Of a stretch of DNA of 40,936 nucleotides, positions 8,245-16,831 are shown piece after piece; the stretch's first letter is position 1, and the number at the start of each line of letters is the position of its first letter. The stretch is from Maribacter sp. (GTDB taxonomy: Bacteria; Bacteroidota; Bacteroidia; Flavobacteriales; Flavobacteriaceae): positions 1-40,936 of the forward strand of contig NZ_JADGES010000021.1 of the NCBI RefSeq assembly GCF_016744255.1, in the 5' to 3' direction. The notes under the pieces are model-generated. The model was not told where the DNA came from, did no database searches, and saw only the letters and a list, made by a program, of their open reading frames with translations. The position numbers and the translations under genes were made by a program.

Positions 8245-9324
8245 TTAAGCGTACTCATCGCCAAAAGTATCTTTAACTTTAGTTAGTACTTTTTTAATGT
8301 CTTGTTCCTTTGATTTTGGATAAATTAATAAAACCTCTTCTTTATCGACTATAATATAATCATTTAATCCATCGACAACAACAACTTTTCCTTTTGGAGA
8401 ACGAATCATGTTTCCTTGCGCATCTTCCGTAATAACTTTACTATTTACAATAGCGTTGTTTTGGGCATCTTTATCTAACTTATCATATAAAGAACCCCAT
8501 GTACCTAAATCATTCCAATCGAAAGTAGCTGGCAGAACATAAATAGATTTAGATTGTTCTAAAATAGCATAATCAATAGAAATGTTCTCTGCTTTAGGAT
8601 AGTTTTCATCAATAAAATCTTGTTCAGAACTAGTATTATAAACAGGTAAGCCTTTCTCAAACAATGCATATTGACTAGGCTGAAAGTTCTTAAAAGCATT
8701 TACAATAGTAGAAACACTCCACATAAATATACCAGCGTTCCAAAGGAAATTTCCCTGCGCTAAAAACTCCTTTGCTGTTTCATAATCTGGTTTTTCTCGA
8801 AACTGATTTACTTCTTTAATTTCCGTAGTACTCTCTTTGTTATACTCTATATAGCCAAACCCTGTATTTGGAAAGCTTGGTTTAATCCCAAGAGTGCACA
8901 ATACATCTTCCTTTTCACATTTCTTAAAACAAGCAGTTACATCTTTCGCAAATGCATCCTCATCTTCTATCCAATGATCACTAGGCGCAACAATCATAAC
9001 ACCATTGGGATTCATTTTTTGAATTTTTAAAGAAGCATATAAAATACAAGGAGCAGTATTACGCATTGCAGGCTCTAATACCACTTGTTCTTGGGTTACC
9101 ATAGGTAACTGCTCCAAAACCAAATCGTTATATCTTTCATTAGTAAGAATAAGTATGTTCTCTGTAGGCACAAACTTATTTAAACGCTGAAACGTTTTTT
9201 GAATTAACGTAGTTCCTGTTCCTAGCATATCATGAAATTGCTTAGGATATTCCGATGTACTAATTGGCCAAAATCTTGACCCAACTCCTCCAGCCATTAA
9301 AACGGCATAATAATTCTTATTCAT
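8245..9324 (-). CDS. manC: Mannose-1-phosphate guanylyltransferase
   Basis: It makes GDP-mannose from mannose-1-phosphate and GTP, the precursor of mannose- and fucose-containing surface sugars. The 359-residue protein has the pyrophosphorylase signature MAGGVGSRFWP (residues 10-20) followed by YPKQF. It also has the APSDHWI nucleotide-binding block and FREKPD, the conserved lysine region. It ends at the length of the nucleotidyltransferase domain, with no C-terminal phosphomannose isomerase domain, so it is the single-function form. It is 2 bases from the SprT-like gene upstream and 6 bases from the DUF389 gene downstream, suggesting one transcript. Confidence 0.92.
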   Translation of the reverse strand: MNKNYYAVLMAGGVGSRFWPISTSEYPKQFHDMLGTGTTLIQKTFQRLNKFVPTENILILTNERYNDLVLEQLPMVTQEQVVLEPAMRNTAPCILYASLKIQKMNPNGVMIVAPSDHWIEDEDAFAKDVTACFKKCEKEDVLCTLGIKPSFPNTGFGYIEYNKESTTEIKEVNQFREKPDYETAKEFLAQGNFLWNAGIFMWSVSTIVNAFKNFQPSQYALFEKGLPVYNTSSEQDFIDENYPKAENISIDYAILEQSKSIYVLPATFDWNDLGTWGSLYDKLDKDAQNNAIVNSKVITEDAQGNMIRSPKGKVVVVDGLNDYIIVDKEEVLLIYPKSKEQDIKKVLTKVKDTFGDEYA

Positions 9325-9326
9325 TA

Positions 9327-9929
9327 CTAATCTTTTATTAATTCTACTTCTGCATTGGGTTGAAACAGATACATTCTACCTGTAGCGAGTTCAATACATT
9401 CGATTCTTTTAACTCTTTTATTTCCTTTTTTGTATAATTTTCCATTATGTATTCTAAAAATGCTACCAATGGGTATTTCAAAAACGTAGGAATTTTCTGA
9501 TTGTTGTGTGTCGTGCTTCTTTAGTGCAATAGCTAAATTAGCATCTGTACTACTACTGGCCTTAGGGTTTTTAAAATGCCTTGCTAATAGAGGAAGTAAA
9601 TTAGAAGGGAAAATCTCTGGTCTTATAAATGGCAACATTAAATATTGAAATGTTTGTTTCCATTCCGTTCCGTGTGGTTTTATTATTCTTCCATACTTTT
9701 CAAAAGCTACTAAATGCGCTATTTCATGAACAAGGGTTATTAAAAAACGATATTTATTTAAACTAACATTTACCGTAATCTGATGTTGTCCATTTGCCAA
9801 CCTTCTATAATCTCCATGCCTAGTAACTCTCTCATTTACAATTTTTAAATGTACTCCATTTACCTTAATAAGCTCTAAGCACATACCCACAGCTCTTTCC
9901 GGTAAATATTTTATTAAAGTACGCTCCAT
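9327..9929 (-). CDS. SprT-like zinc metalloprotease-fold protein
   Basis: This 200-residue cytosolic protein has a zinc-binding HEIAH motif (H68, E69, H72) and a probable third ligand H86 in KPHGTEWK, the SprT family pattern. In the family related eukaryotic Spartan proteins cleave DNA-protein crosslinks, but the role of the bacterial members is unclear. Bacterial SprT usually ends in a zinc ribbon with paired cysteines. Here the C-terminal beta region (about 145-200) keeps a similar strand pattern with basic residues but has only one cysteine, so the ribbon has probably lost its metal. It sits directly before manC, with a 2-base gap. Confidence 0.85.
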   Translation of the reverse strand: MERTLIKYLPERAVGMCLELIKVNGVHLKIVNERVTRHGDYRRLANGQHQITVNVSLNKYRFLITLVHEIAHLVAFEKYGRIIKPHGTEWKQTFQYLMLPFIRPEIFPSNLLPLLARHFKNPKASSSTDANLAIALKKHDTQQSENSYVFEIPIGSIFRIHNGKLYKKGNKRVKRIECIELATGRMYLFQPNAEVELIKD

Positions 9930-9980
9930 TTAATTAAAATAGTATAACTGTATTATAAAGAAAAGATTAATCATTGAAAG

Positions 9981-10661
9981 TTAAGGGGTACTATTAGATA
10001 CCTGAAGCATTTTACCATTATAGAATTTATGCCCATTTATCGCAAACTCCTTAATGTAAGTTGCCATTTCTAAAGCCGTTGTTGGTGCTTCGTAACCAGG
10101 AAAAGCCTCTTCTAACATTTCCGTCTGTACGGCACCTAAAGCTAGCACATTAAAAGATGGCCCTGCTTCTTTAAACTCTTCTGCCCACAATTCTGTTAAA
10201 GTAATTACAGCCCCTTTACTAGAACTATACGCAGATAAACCTGGGAATTTTGCGCTTCCTTGAACGCCGCCCATAGAACTAATTGTAACCACATGCCCTT
10301 CCTTAGGCATAAACGGCAAAACAGTTTTTGTAATTTCTGCAACTCCAAAAACATTAATCTTATATACTTCTTGAAACTCTTCTGTTGAACTTTCTAAAAA
10401 AGGCTTATTTAATAAAGCTCCTGCATTATTTATTAATACATCAACAGTTTTCCAAGTTTCCTTTAAAAAAACATCAAGGGTTTCAATATCCTTTTTATTA
10501 CTTATATCAAAAGGAAATGCGTGTATTAACTTATGACCTAAATCCTCTATCGGTTTCCTATTTCTAGACAAGGCAAGTACATTATGCCCTTCTTCTGCAA
10601 AAAGCTTAGCCAGCTCAAAACCTATTCCGCGGCTAGTTCCTGTAATAATAACGTTTGCCAT
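9981..10661 (-). CDS. SDR family NAD(P)-dependent oxidoreductase
   Basis: This 226-residue short-chain dehydrogenase has the Rossmann glycine motif TGTSRGIG, NNAG at 78-81, the catalytic serine pair near 128-129, and Y145/K149 in YSSSK. The segment between the serine and tyrosine is about three residues longer than usual. The basic residues after the first glycine motif and at the end of strand 2 (LSRNR) point to NADP(H), as is typical for the family. The substrate is unknown. Its ATG overlaps the last base of the stop of the upstream peptidase gene, so the two are coupled. Confidence 0.9.
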   Translation of the reverse strand: MANVIITGTSRGIGFELAKLFAEEGHNVLALSRNRKPIEDLGHKLIHAFPFDISNKKDIETLDVFLKETWKTVDVLINNAGALLNKPFLESSTEEFQEVYKINVFGVAEITKTVLPFMPKEGHVVTISSMGGVQGSAKFPGLSAYSSSKGAVITLTELWAEEFKEAGPSFNVLALGAVQTEMLEEAFPGYEAPTTALEMATYIKEFAINGHKFYNGKMLQVSNSTP

Positions 10662-11704
10662 TAGTAATGTATCTCTTTTGTTTTAGAATTTACTATTCCT
10701 TCTATCATTGGGATGGACTGATTAACAACGTTTGCCATATGATTAAAATCCATTAGCTCATTCTCATCTCCTACTTTATGATAATGGTTGAAATTGGTGA
10801 AATCGAAAGTGCAAAATGTTTGAGAAGGCACATTAAAAACTTCATGAAAAGGGAAATTATCGGATCTCTTAAATAGATTGTATTCTTTAGCCTTAGGCAA
10901 AAAACCAATTAAATTTTCTCCTCCATAACCATTACCAACACTTGCAAGATTAGATAATTCATAACCAGTAGCATACATTAAATAATCCTTACCTACCAAA
11001 GGCACCCCTACCATTTCGTAATTTAACATAGCATAGAGGCTTATATTTTTTGTTTTAAGAACGTTTGCTAAATGTATAGACCCCAATAAACCCTTCTCCT
11101 CTGCTGTAAATAGGGCAAATATAATACTACGTTTATTGATTTTTTCTTTCCCAAAATAGCGTGCCAATTCTAAAACAACACTAGTCCCCGAAGCATTGTC
11201 GTTTGCCCCATTAGCAATAGTATCTTCTCCTCCAGACAACAAACCTATATGGTCGTAATGCGCTCCTATAATAATACATTCCTTTTTTAAATCGGGATCG
11301 CTACCTTCTACAAAACCAACTATATTGTATGCTGGCTTATCAAAATTAGAAATGGTATCTCTATAGCTTTCAAAGTATGGTGACACACCCGCGTTTATTA
11401 GTTTTGCCTCAATAAATTTTGCCGCTTTTTCTATTCCTTCAGTCCCTGAATCTCTCCCTTGAAGTTCGTCGGATGCCAAAAATGCCATTATTTCTGAAAT
11501 ATTCTCAGAGGAAGAAAATATATTTTTTTCTACCTCAACCCTATTTATTACCGATGTATTATCGACAACATTTTCCTCTCCTACAATTTTACCTTTTACC
11601 CCTTCAGGGTTGTTAGACACCTTGGAAGCATCCGTTTCTTTAAGCTGTGCTGAACCACAACCCACAAGGAACACTACAATTACAATTTGAATAATTTTTC
11701 GCAT
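10661..11704 (-). CDS. M28 family metallopeptidase, lipoprotein
   Basis: This 347-residue peptidase has a lipoprotein signal with lipobox LVGC (C16), so it is likely anchored to a membrane facing the periplasm or the outside. After a low-complexity linker (about 20-65) comes the M28 domain. H149 and D151 in GAHYDHIG, D169 in ANDNASG and E202/E203 in TAEEKG are the conserved dizinc ligands and catalytic glutamate of aminopeptidase Y/S-type enzymes. In the family it trims amino-terminal residues from peptides. The downstream SDR gene overlaps its stop by one base. The terminator at 11733-11760 separates it from the PDH genes upstream. Confidence 0.9.
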   Translation of the reverse strand: MRKIIQIVIVVFLVGCGSAQLKETDASKVSNNPEGVKGKIVGEENVVDNTSVINRVEVEKNIFSSSENISEIMAFLASDELQGRDSGTEGIEKAAKFIEAKLINAGVSPYFESYRDTISNFDKPAYNIVGFVEGSDPDLKKECIIIGAHYDHIGLLSGGEDTIANGANDNASGTSVVLELARYFGKEKINKRSIIFALFTAEEKGLLGSIHLANVLKTKNISLYAMLNYEMVGVPLVGKDYLMYATGYELSNLASVGNGYGGENLIGFLPKAKEYNLFKRSDNFPFHEVFNVPSQTFCTFDFTNFNHYHKVGDENELMDFNHMANVVNQSIPMIEGIVNSKTKEIHY

Positions 11705-11730
11705 AAGATTACTTTAAGTTATAAAGATAA

Positions 11731-11760
11731 AAAAAGCATCCAGATAAATCTGGATGCTTT
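11731..11760 (-). terminator. Terminator after pdhC
   Basis: The arms AAAGCATCCAGAT (11733-11745) and ATCTGGATGCTTT (11748-11760) form a perfect 13-bp stem with a 2-base centre. Read on the minus strand it is followed by a run of T, the classic intrinsic terminator shape. It lies 27 bases beyond the pdhC stop and upstream of the M28 gene. Confidence 0.9.
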
Positions 11761-11787
11761 ATATACTAATCAACATTTGCTATAATA

Positions 11788-13380
11788 TTATGCTAACATT
11801 GTTACAGGATTTTCTAAGAAAGACCTTAAAGTCATTAAAAATTGTGCTCCAACAGCTCCGTCTACCGTTCTATGGTCACAAGCTAATGTTACCTTCATAG
11901 TATTCCCCACTACAATTTCTCCATTCTTAACTACTGGTTTTTGAACAATAGCTCCGACAGATAATATAGCTGAATTTGGTTGATTGATTATAGAGGTAAA
12001 TTCTGTAATACCAAACATACCTAGGTTAGAAACTGTAAACGTACTGCCTTCCATTTCAGCAGGAGTAAGCTTTTTATTTCTAGCTTTTCCTGCTAACTCT
12101 TTTACAGTAGCACCAATTTGAGACAAACTCATTTGGTCTGTAAACTTCAATACAGGAACAACCAATCCTTCAGCAACTGCAACTGCAACACCTACACTTA
12201 TATGTTTGTTATATCTAGTAGTATCTCCGTTCCATGAAGTATTTACTTGTGGATGTTTTTGTAATGCCATTGCACAAGCTTTTACAACTAAATCATTGAA
12301 AGATACTTTTGTATCTGGCAACCCATTTATTTGTGCTCTAGAAGCTTTAGCATTATCCATATCTACTTCTATTGTTAAATAGAAATGTGGTGCTGTGGTT
12401 TTAGAGTTAACTAATACCTTAGCAATGGTTTTACGCATAGAAGAATTCTTAACTTCTTCTGAACTTTCTTCTCCTACTGGTAAAACAACAGGGGCTACAC
12501 TTGCTACTGCAACAGTAGCAGCGGCAACAGGAGTCGCAGAACTAGATTGCGAAGGCGTATAATCTTCTACATCTTTCTTTACAATTCTACCTTGATCTCC
12601 AGATCCTTTTATATCCCTTAAATTAACACCTTTATCCTTGGCTATTTTTTTAGCTAGCGGTGATGCAAAAATTCTTTCTCCATCAGAAACAGCAGTACTT
12701 TCGCTTGTAGAATCTGCTTTAGTCTCTACTGTCTTTTCTACCACAGCTGCCTCTTTTGGTGCCGCAACAGGAGCTCCTTTTAAAAGTCCATCCACGTTAG
12801 TACCTGCTGGGCCAATAATAGCCAACAAAGTATCTACAGGTGCACCTTCTCCTTCTGCAATACCAATATGCAATAAAGTCCCTTCATTAAAAGACTCAAA
12901 TTCCATAGTTGCTTTATCTGTTTCTATTTCCGCAAGGATATCGCCTTCCTCGACTTTATCACCAACACTCTTTAACCAAGTTGCCACCGTGCCTTCTTCC
13001 ATAGTGTCACTTAATCTAGGCATGTTGATTATAACTACACCATTCGGAACTTCGGTAGCTGTAGGAGCCGAAACAACTTCTACTACTACTTCTGCAACAG
13101 CTGGCGCCGCAGAACCATTTAATAGACCTGAAATATCTTCCCCTTCATCACCAATTATTGCTAACAAAGTATCTACTGGCGCACCATCTCCTTCTGCAAT
13201 ACCAATATGAAGTAATGTCCCTTCGTTAAAAGATTCAAACTCCATTGTAGCTTTATCTGTTTCTATTTCTGCTAGGATATCGCCTTCTTCAACTTTATCA
13301 CCAACATTCTTAAGCCATTTAGCTACTGTACCTTCCTCCATTGTATCACTGAGGCGAGGCATATTAATTACTATTGCCAT
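11788..13380 (-). CDS. pdhC: Pyruvate dehydrogenase E2 (dihydrolipoamide acetyltransferase), two lipoyl domains
   Basis: It transfers the acetyl group from E1 to coenzyme A in the pyruvate dehydrogenase complex. The 530 residues run in order: lipoyl domain 1 (about 1-87, lipoylated K43 in ETDKATM), an alanine/valine-rich linker, lipoyl domain 2 (about 116-200, K156), a second linker, the E1/E3-binding domain (about 245-285, ASPLAKKIAKDKG), an Ala/Val linker, and the catalytic domain ending with the active-site DHRTVDGA. The two lipoyl cores differ at 3 of 73 aligned residues. It starts 4 bases after the pdhA stop and ends before a strong terminator. E1-beta is not in the window. Confidence 0.96.
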   Translation of the reverse strand: MAIVINMPRLSDTMEEGTVAKWLKNVGDKVEEGDILAEIETDKATMEFESFNEGTLLHIGIAEGDGAPVDTLLAIIGDEGEDISGLLNGSAAPAVAEVVVEVVSAPTATEVPNGVVIINMPRLSDTMEEGTVATWLKSVGDKVEEGDILAEIETDKATMEFESFNEGTLLHIGIAEGEGAPVDTLLAIIGPAGTNVDGLLKGAPVAAPKEAAVVEKTVETKADSTSESTAVSDGERIFASPLAKKIAKDKGVNLRDIKGSGDQGRIVKKDVEDYTPSQSSSATPVAAATVAVASVAPVVLPVGEESSEEVKNSSMRKTIAKVLVNSKTTAPHFYLTIEVDMDNAKASRAQINGLPDTKVSFNDLVVKACAMALQKHPQVNTSWNGDTTRYNKHISVGVAVAVAEGLVVPVLKFTDQMSLSQIGATVKELAGKARNKKLTPAEMEGSTFTVSNLGMFGITEFTSIINQPNSAILSVGAIVQKPVVKNGEIVVGNTMKVTLACDHRTVDGAVGAQFLMTLRSFLENPVTMLA

Positions 13381-13384
13381 TTAC

Positions 13385-14383
13385 TTATATTTTATGTTCT
13401 ACAAATGGAAAATCTTCTTGTTCGTAAACCATATCATATAATTGGTTTACTGGAGGGTAATCGGATTCTTCTGCAAATTTTTCACATTCAGAAACTAAAG
13501 CCTTAACATCCTTAGCCACTTGTGCTATTTCTTCTTCCGTTGCATAATTATTTTCCTTAATTACATCTAACACTTGTGTTATAGGATCAATTTTCTTGTA
13601 TTCTTCAACTTCTGCTTTTGTTCTATAATGCTGCGCATCTGACATAGAGTGTCCTCTATATCTATATGTTTTCATTTCTAAAAAAGTTGGTCCACCACCA
13701 CTTCTTGCTCTATCAATAGCTTTACTCATTTCTTGTGCTACTGTAACAGGGTTCATCCCATCTACAGGCCCACAAGGCATTTCGTATCCTAAGCCTAATT
13801 TCCATATTTCTTCTGTATGTGCAGTACGAGCTACAGATGTACCCATTGCATAACCGTTGTTCTCACAAACAAAAACTACAGGCAATTGCCATAACATTGC
13901 TAAGTTAAAAGCTTCATGAAGTGCTCCCTGTCTTACAGCACCATCACCCATATAACACAAAGTAACTGCATTATTTCCGTGATACTTATCTCCAAATGCC
14001 ATTCCTGCTCCTAAAGGAATTTGACCTCCAACAATTCCATGTCCGCCATGAAATCTATGCTCCTTAGAAAAAATATGCATTGAACCACCCATTCCTTGAG
14101 ACGTTCCTGTAACTTTTCCATAAAGTTCCGCCATCACACGTTTAGGATCTACACCCATACCTATTGGTTGCACATGATTCCTATACGCAGTAATCATTCT
14201 ATCTTTTGTTAAGTCCATTGCATGTAATGCTCCAGCCAAAACTGCCTCTTGTCCATTGTACAAATGAAGAAACCCTCTTACTTTTTGTTGTATATAAACT
14301 GCAGCAAGTTTATCCTCAAACTTTCTCCAGAACAACATGTCTTTATACCAATTTAGATACGTTTCTTTTGTGATTTTTTCCAT
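13385..14383 (-). CDS. pdhA: Pyruvate dehydrogenase E1 component, alpha subunit
   Basis: This is the thiamine diphosphate-binding half of E1, which decarboxylates pyruvate. The 332 residues include the cofactor motif GDGAVRQG (146-153) through ENNGYAMGT (NN at 175-176), and the phosphorylation-loop-like segment YRYRGHSMSD. It leads the pdhA-pdhC operon, with E2 beginning 4 bases after its stop. The E1-beta partner is not adjacent, which is common in this phylum. In the 203-base gap upstream, TATTTTTG (minus strand, 14461-14454) is a possible -7 element but lacks a well-spaced TTG. Confidence 0.95.
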   Translation of the reverse strand: MEKITKETYLNWYKDMLFWRKFEDKLAAVYIQQKVRGFLHLYNGQEAVLAGALHAMDLTKDRMITAYRNHVQPIGMGVDPKRVMAELYGKVTGTSQGMGGSMHIFSKEHRFHGGHGIVGGQIPLGAGMAFGDKYHGNNAVTLCYMGDGAVRQGALHEAFNLAMLWQLPVVFVCENNGYAMGTSVARTAHTEEIWKLGLGYEMPCGPVDGMNPVTVAQEMSKAIDRARSGGGPTFLEMKTYRYRGHSMSDAQHYRTKAEVEEYKKIDPITQVLDVIKENNYATEEEIAQVAKDVKALVSECEKFAEESDYPPVNQLYDMVYEQEDFPFVEHKI

Positions 14384-14586
14384 TAATCAGGTATTTTATT
14401 AGGATTCTATATTATTAACTAAACAAAACACATTCCATCTAGTTTAGGAAGAGCAAAAATACACATATTAATGAACGGATAAAAAAAAAATAAGCAAAAC
14501 GTACCAGTAAAAATTAACCTTTAAAATAGCTTTTGTTAAAAAACATTTTAGTGCCTATAAAAAAGAAAGGTAATCAACCTGTTTTT

Positions 14587-15069
14587 CTACAAATAATTAC
14601 TCGTAAAGGCAAGTGGTAAAATATCTGCTATTGCATTGCATTGCAATACCTTTCCTTTTTCTCCCATTAAAAATAAGGCAATAGGACTATCCTGCTTAAC
14701 CTCATATTCAGAAATAGCCTGCCTACAGTTTCCACAGGGCGCTGCAGCTCTCTCTACAACATAATTTACGGAAGCTGCTGTTATAGCTATTTTTTTTATT
14801 TTAACGCCCGGATAATTAGCTCCTGCATAAAAAACAGCCACCCTTTCCGCACACAAACCCGAAGGGTATGCCGCATTCTCTTGGTTACTACCAGTTACAA
14901 CTTTTCCGTTTTCTAATAAAACAGCCGCCCCTACATTAAAACCAGAATAAGGAGCATATGCTTTTTCTCTTGCTGCAATAGCCAATTGCATTAATTCTTT
15001 ATCCTCTTTCAATAACTCTTCTAAAGAATCATAAACCGAGATATCAAAACTTATATTTTGTTTTATCAT
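14587..15069 (-). CDS. cdd: Cytidine deaminase
   Basis: It deaminates cytidine and deoxycytidine to uridine forms for pyrimidine salvage. The 160-residue chain has the zinc site of the tetrameric small class: C73 and the catalytic E75 in GLCAER, and C112/C115 in PCGNCR. The substrate block NVGAA precedes it and NQENAAYPSG leads into the zinc site. It sits between porV and pdhA on the same strand, separated by a terminator upstream and about 200 bases downstream. It is therefore probably its own unit or reads through into pdhA. Confidence 0.95.
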   Translation of the reverse strand: MIKQNISFDISVYDSLEELLKEDKELMQLAIAAREKAYAPYSGFNVGAAVLLENGKVVTGSNQENAAYPSGLCAERVAVFYAGANYPGVKIKKIAITAASVNYVVERAAAPCGNCRQAISEYEVKQDSPIALFLMGEKGKVLQCNAIADILPLAFTSNYL

Positions 15070-15180
15070 AATAGCAACTTAGTAAATCTTTTTTCTAAAA
15101 TTAGAACATCTTTAGGTATTCCAAATAAAAATTCTACCTAAAATAGTTTCACAGCAACAAACTCCGCCCAATATTTATAT

Positions 15181-15205
15181 AAAAAAAGCCTGCATTACTG
15201 CAGGC
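15181..15205 (-). terminator. Terminator after porV
   Basis: GCCTGCA (15188-15194), loop TTAC and TGCAGGC (15199-15205) form a perfect stem. On the minus strand it is followed by seven T. It lies about 30 bases past the porV stop. Confidence 0.88.
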
Positions 15206-15236
15206 CTATCTTATAATTCAAAATTTATTGTTATTA

Positions 15237-16385
15237 CTATTCGTTAAAAAATTCTTCTCCTAAATTGAATGTCAAAGAAAAACGTAATGTATTCTCTAGA
15301 GGGTTTCTAACTTGTGACGTTGAAAATAAATAGGACAAATCTATTTGGGCGGAGTTAAATTTGAACCCAGCTCCTAAAGTAAAGAACTTCCTAGAGCCCT
15401 TTTCTTCGCTTTCATTAAAATACCCAGTTCTAATCATGAAAGAATCTTGGTATACATATTCTGCTCCTAATGCCCATGTAAATTCTTTAAGCTCTTCACT
15501 AAAACCATCTGGTGCATCGCCAAAAGATTTAAAAACCCCTTCAAAAGCTCCTATATTTTGATACTCATTGTTATCCGCGCTATCCAAAACACCATCATTA
15601 TTAAAATCTTGTGGTGTAGGTACTAACAATTTACTAAACTCCGTTGTTAAACCAATACTATTATCTTGATCTAAAATAAAATCGAAACCAAGTCCAAATT
15701 TTAAATTAGTCGGCAAAAAATTCTCTTGCCCACCTTCGTCATACTGAATTTTACCTCCTAAATTAGATAAATTAAATCCTGCTCTCCAACGACCATCGAA
15801 ACTATTATAAGCTAGCTCTCTAGAACGATAAAAACCCGCAATATCTACTCCAAATGACGTAGCTGCTTGAGAGTCTTCTGTATTATTTGCTTGCGGAATT
15901 TTTAAATTAGACCTAATAAACCTACCTCCCACAGCCATAGAAAATGTTTCACTTAATTTTAAGGAATAAGAACCATCTAAAGACAGCTCATTAGGCTTAG
16001 CTAAAGAACCTGGGTCATTTGCAAATTGCCTTAACTCTATTTCCCCTAAGGTAAAATACCGCAAACTAAGAGCAAAAGCACTCCTGTCATCTATCTTATT
16101 AAAATAACTTGCATTCAACAATGCTATATCCGTGATTATACTTTCTAAATACGGTGTATAACTTACTCCTATACCCATTTTTCTTTCTGCAAAAGCAAAT
16201 TTAGCAGGATTCCATTGTTGCGAAAAAGCATCAGTAGAAGTAGCAACTCCCATGTCACCCATACCTGCAGCTCTTGCATCTGCTGCGATTGTTAAAAAGG
16301 GAACTGCTGTTGTAATAACACGATCCTCCTGAGCGCTTAACTTAAAAGCAAAAACTACTAAAAAAAGTAATGATAATCTCTTCAT
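15237..16385 (-). CDS. porV: Type IX secretion system outer membrane protein PorV
   Basis: This 382-residue outer membrane beta-barrel has a signal peptide (residues 1-19, cleavage after LSAQ). The mature N-terminus reads ITTAVPFLTIAADARAAGMGDMG, the strongly conserved start of PorV (LptO), followed by WNPAKFAF. The rest alternates amphipathic strands, and the protein ends in an aromatic/hydrophobic strand. In Porphyromonas and Flavobacterium it is a shuttle that brings cargo from the SprA/Sov translocon to the PorU sortase at the cell surface. A DNNNDG-like calcium-style loop (DFNNDGVLDSADNN) occurs near residue 265. It is divergent from gldJ, and porU is not between them. Confidence 0.93.
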   Translation of the reverse strand: MKRLSLLFLVVFAFKLSAQEDRVITTAVPFLTIAADARAAGMGDMGVATSTDAFSQQWNPAKFAFAERKMGIGVSYTPYLESIITDIALLNASYFNKIDDRSAFALSLRYFTLGEIELRQFANDPGSLAKPNELSLDGSYSLKLSETFSMAVGGRFIRSNLKIPQANNTEDSQAATSFGVDIAGFYRSRELAYNSFDGRWRAGFNLSNLGGKIQYDEGGQENFLPTNLKFGLGFDFILDQDNSIGLTTEFSKLLVPTPQDFNNDGVLDSADNNEYQNIGAFEGVFKSFGDAPDGFSEELKEFTWALGAEYVYQDSFMIRTGYFNESEEKGSRKFFTLGAGFKFNSAQIDLSYLFSTSQVRNPLENTLRFSLTFNLGEEFFNE

Positions 16386-16831
16386 TTTTCAAAAGTTGAT
16401 TTTATGGGTCTAAAAAATAACATACACATCTTTAATGTAGCTACACAACAGGTAAACGACCATTTTTACAATATCTTGTGTATATCAACATTATTATTTC
16501 TCAAGTAACTTAGTAAGAAAATACATCTATCTGTTAATTTTAAAATAAGACACCTAAATTAAGGATAAAAGAACATATACAATAATATATCGTCTAGAGG
16601 CTAAAAGAATCGTTGTTAGTCATACTATAAAAGTATTTCAGCCGTTATAAATTTTAGAACCAATATTTTGGCTGCAAATTTAAATATGATTTAAAAAAAT
16701 ATTTTTAATCTGTAAAATATTATGTGCAAATCATCGTTTTATAAGCCGAAAGTAAGCCTAAAATTAATCTAAATACAAATTCCAACACTACCATATATAA
16801 GTAGTAAACAATTTGAACTCAAGTCCTAATT
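16386..16831. other. 446-base divergent intergenic region between porV and gldJ
   Basis: I see no open frame of useful length and no trace of porU here. The region is very AT-rich and must hold the promoters of both porV and gldJ, but I find no perfect TAnnTTTG with a spaced TTG on either strand. An AATATTTT/AAAATATT inverted pair lies near 16698-16721. ACAATTTG at 16808 is a weak -7 candidate for gldJ. Confidence 0.6.

Noticed and set aside
12638..13210. A 190-codon open frame on the plus strand opposite pdhC
   Set aside because: It is antisense to the repeated lipoyl and linker region of pdhC, and its composition follows from Ala/Val/Glu-rich codons on the other strand. It has no family signal.
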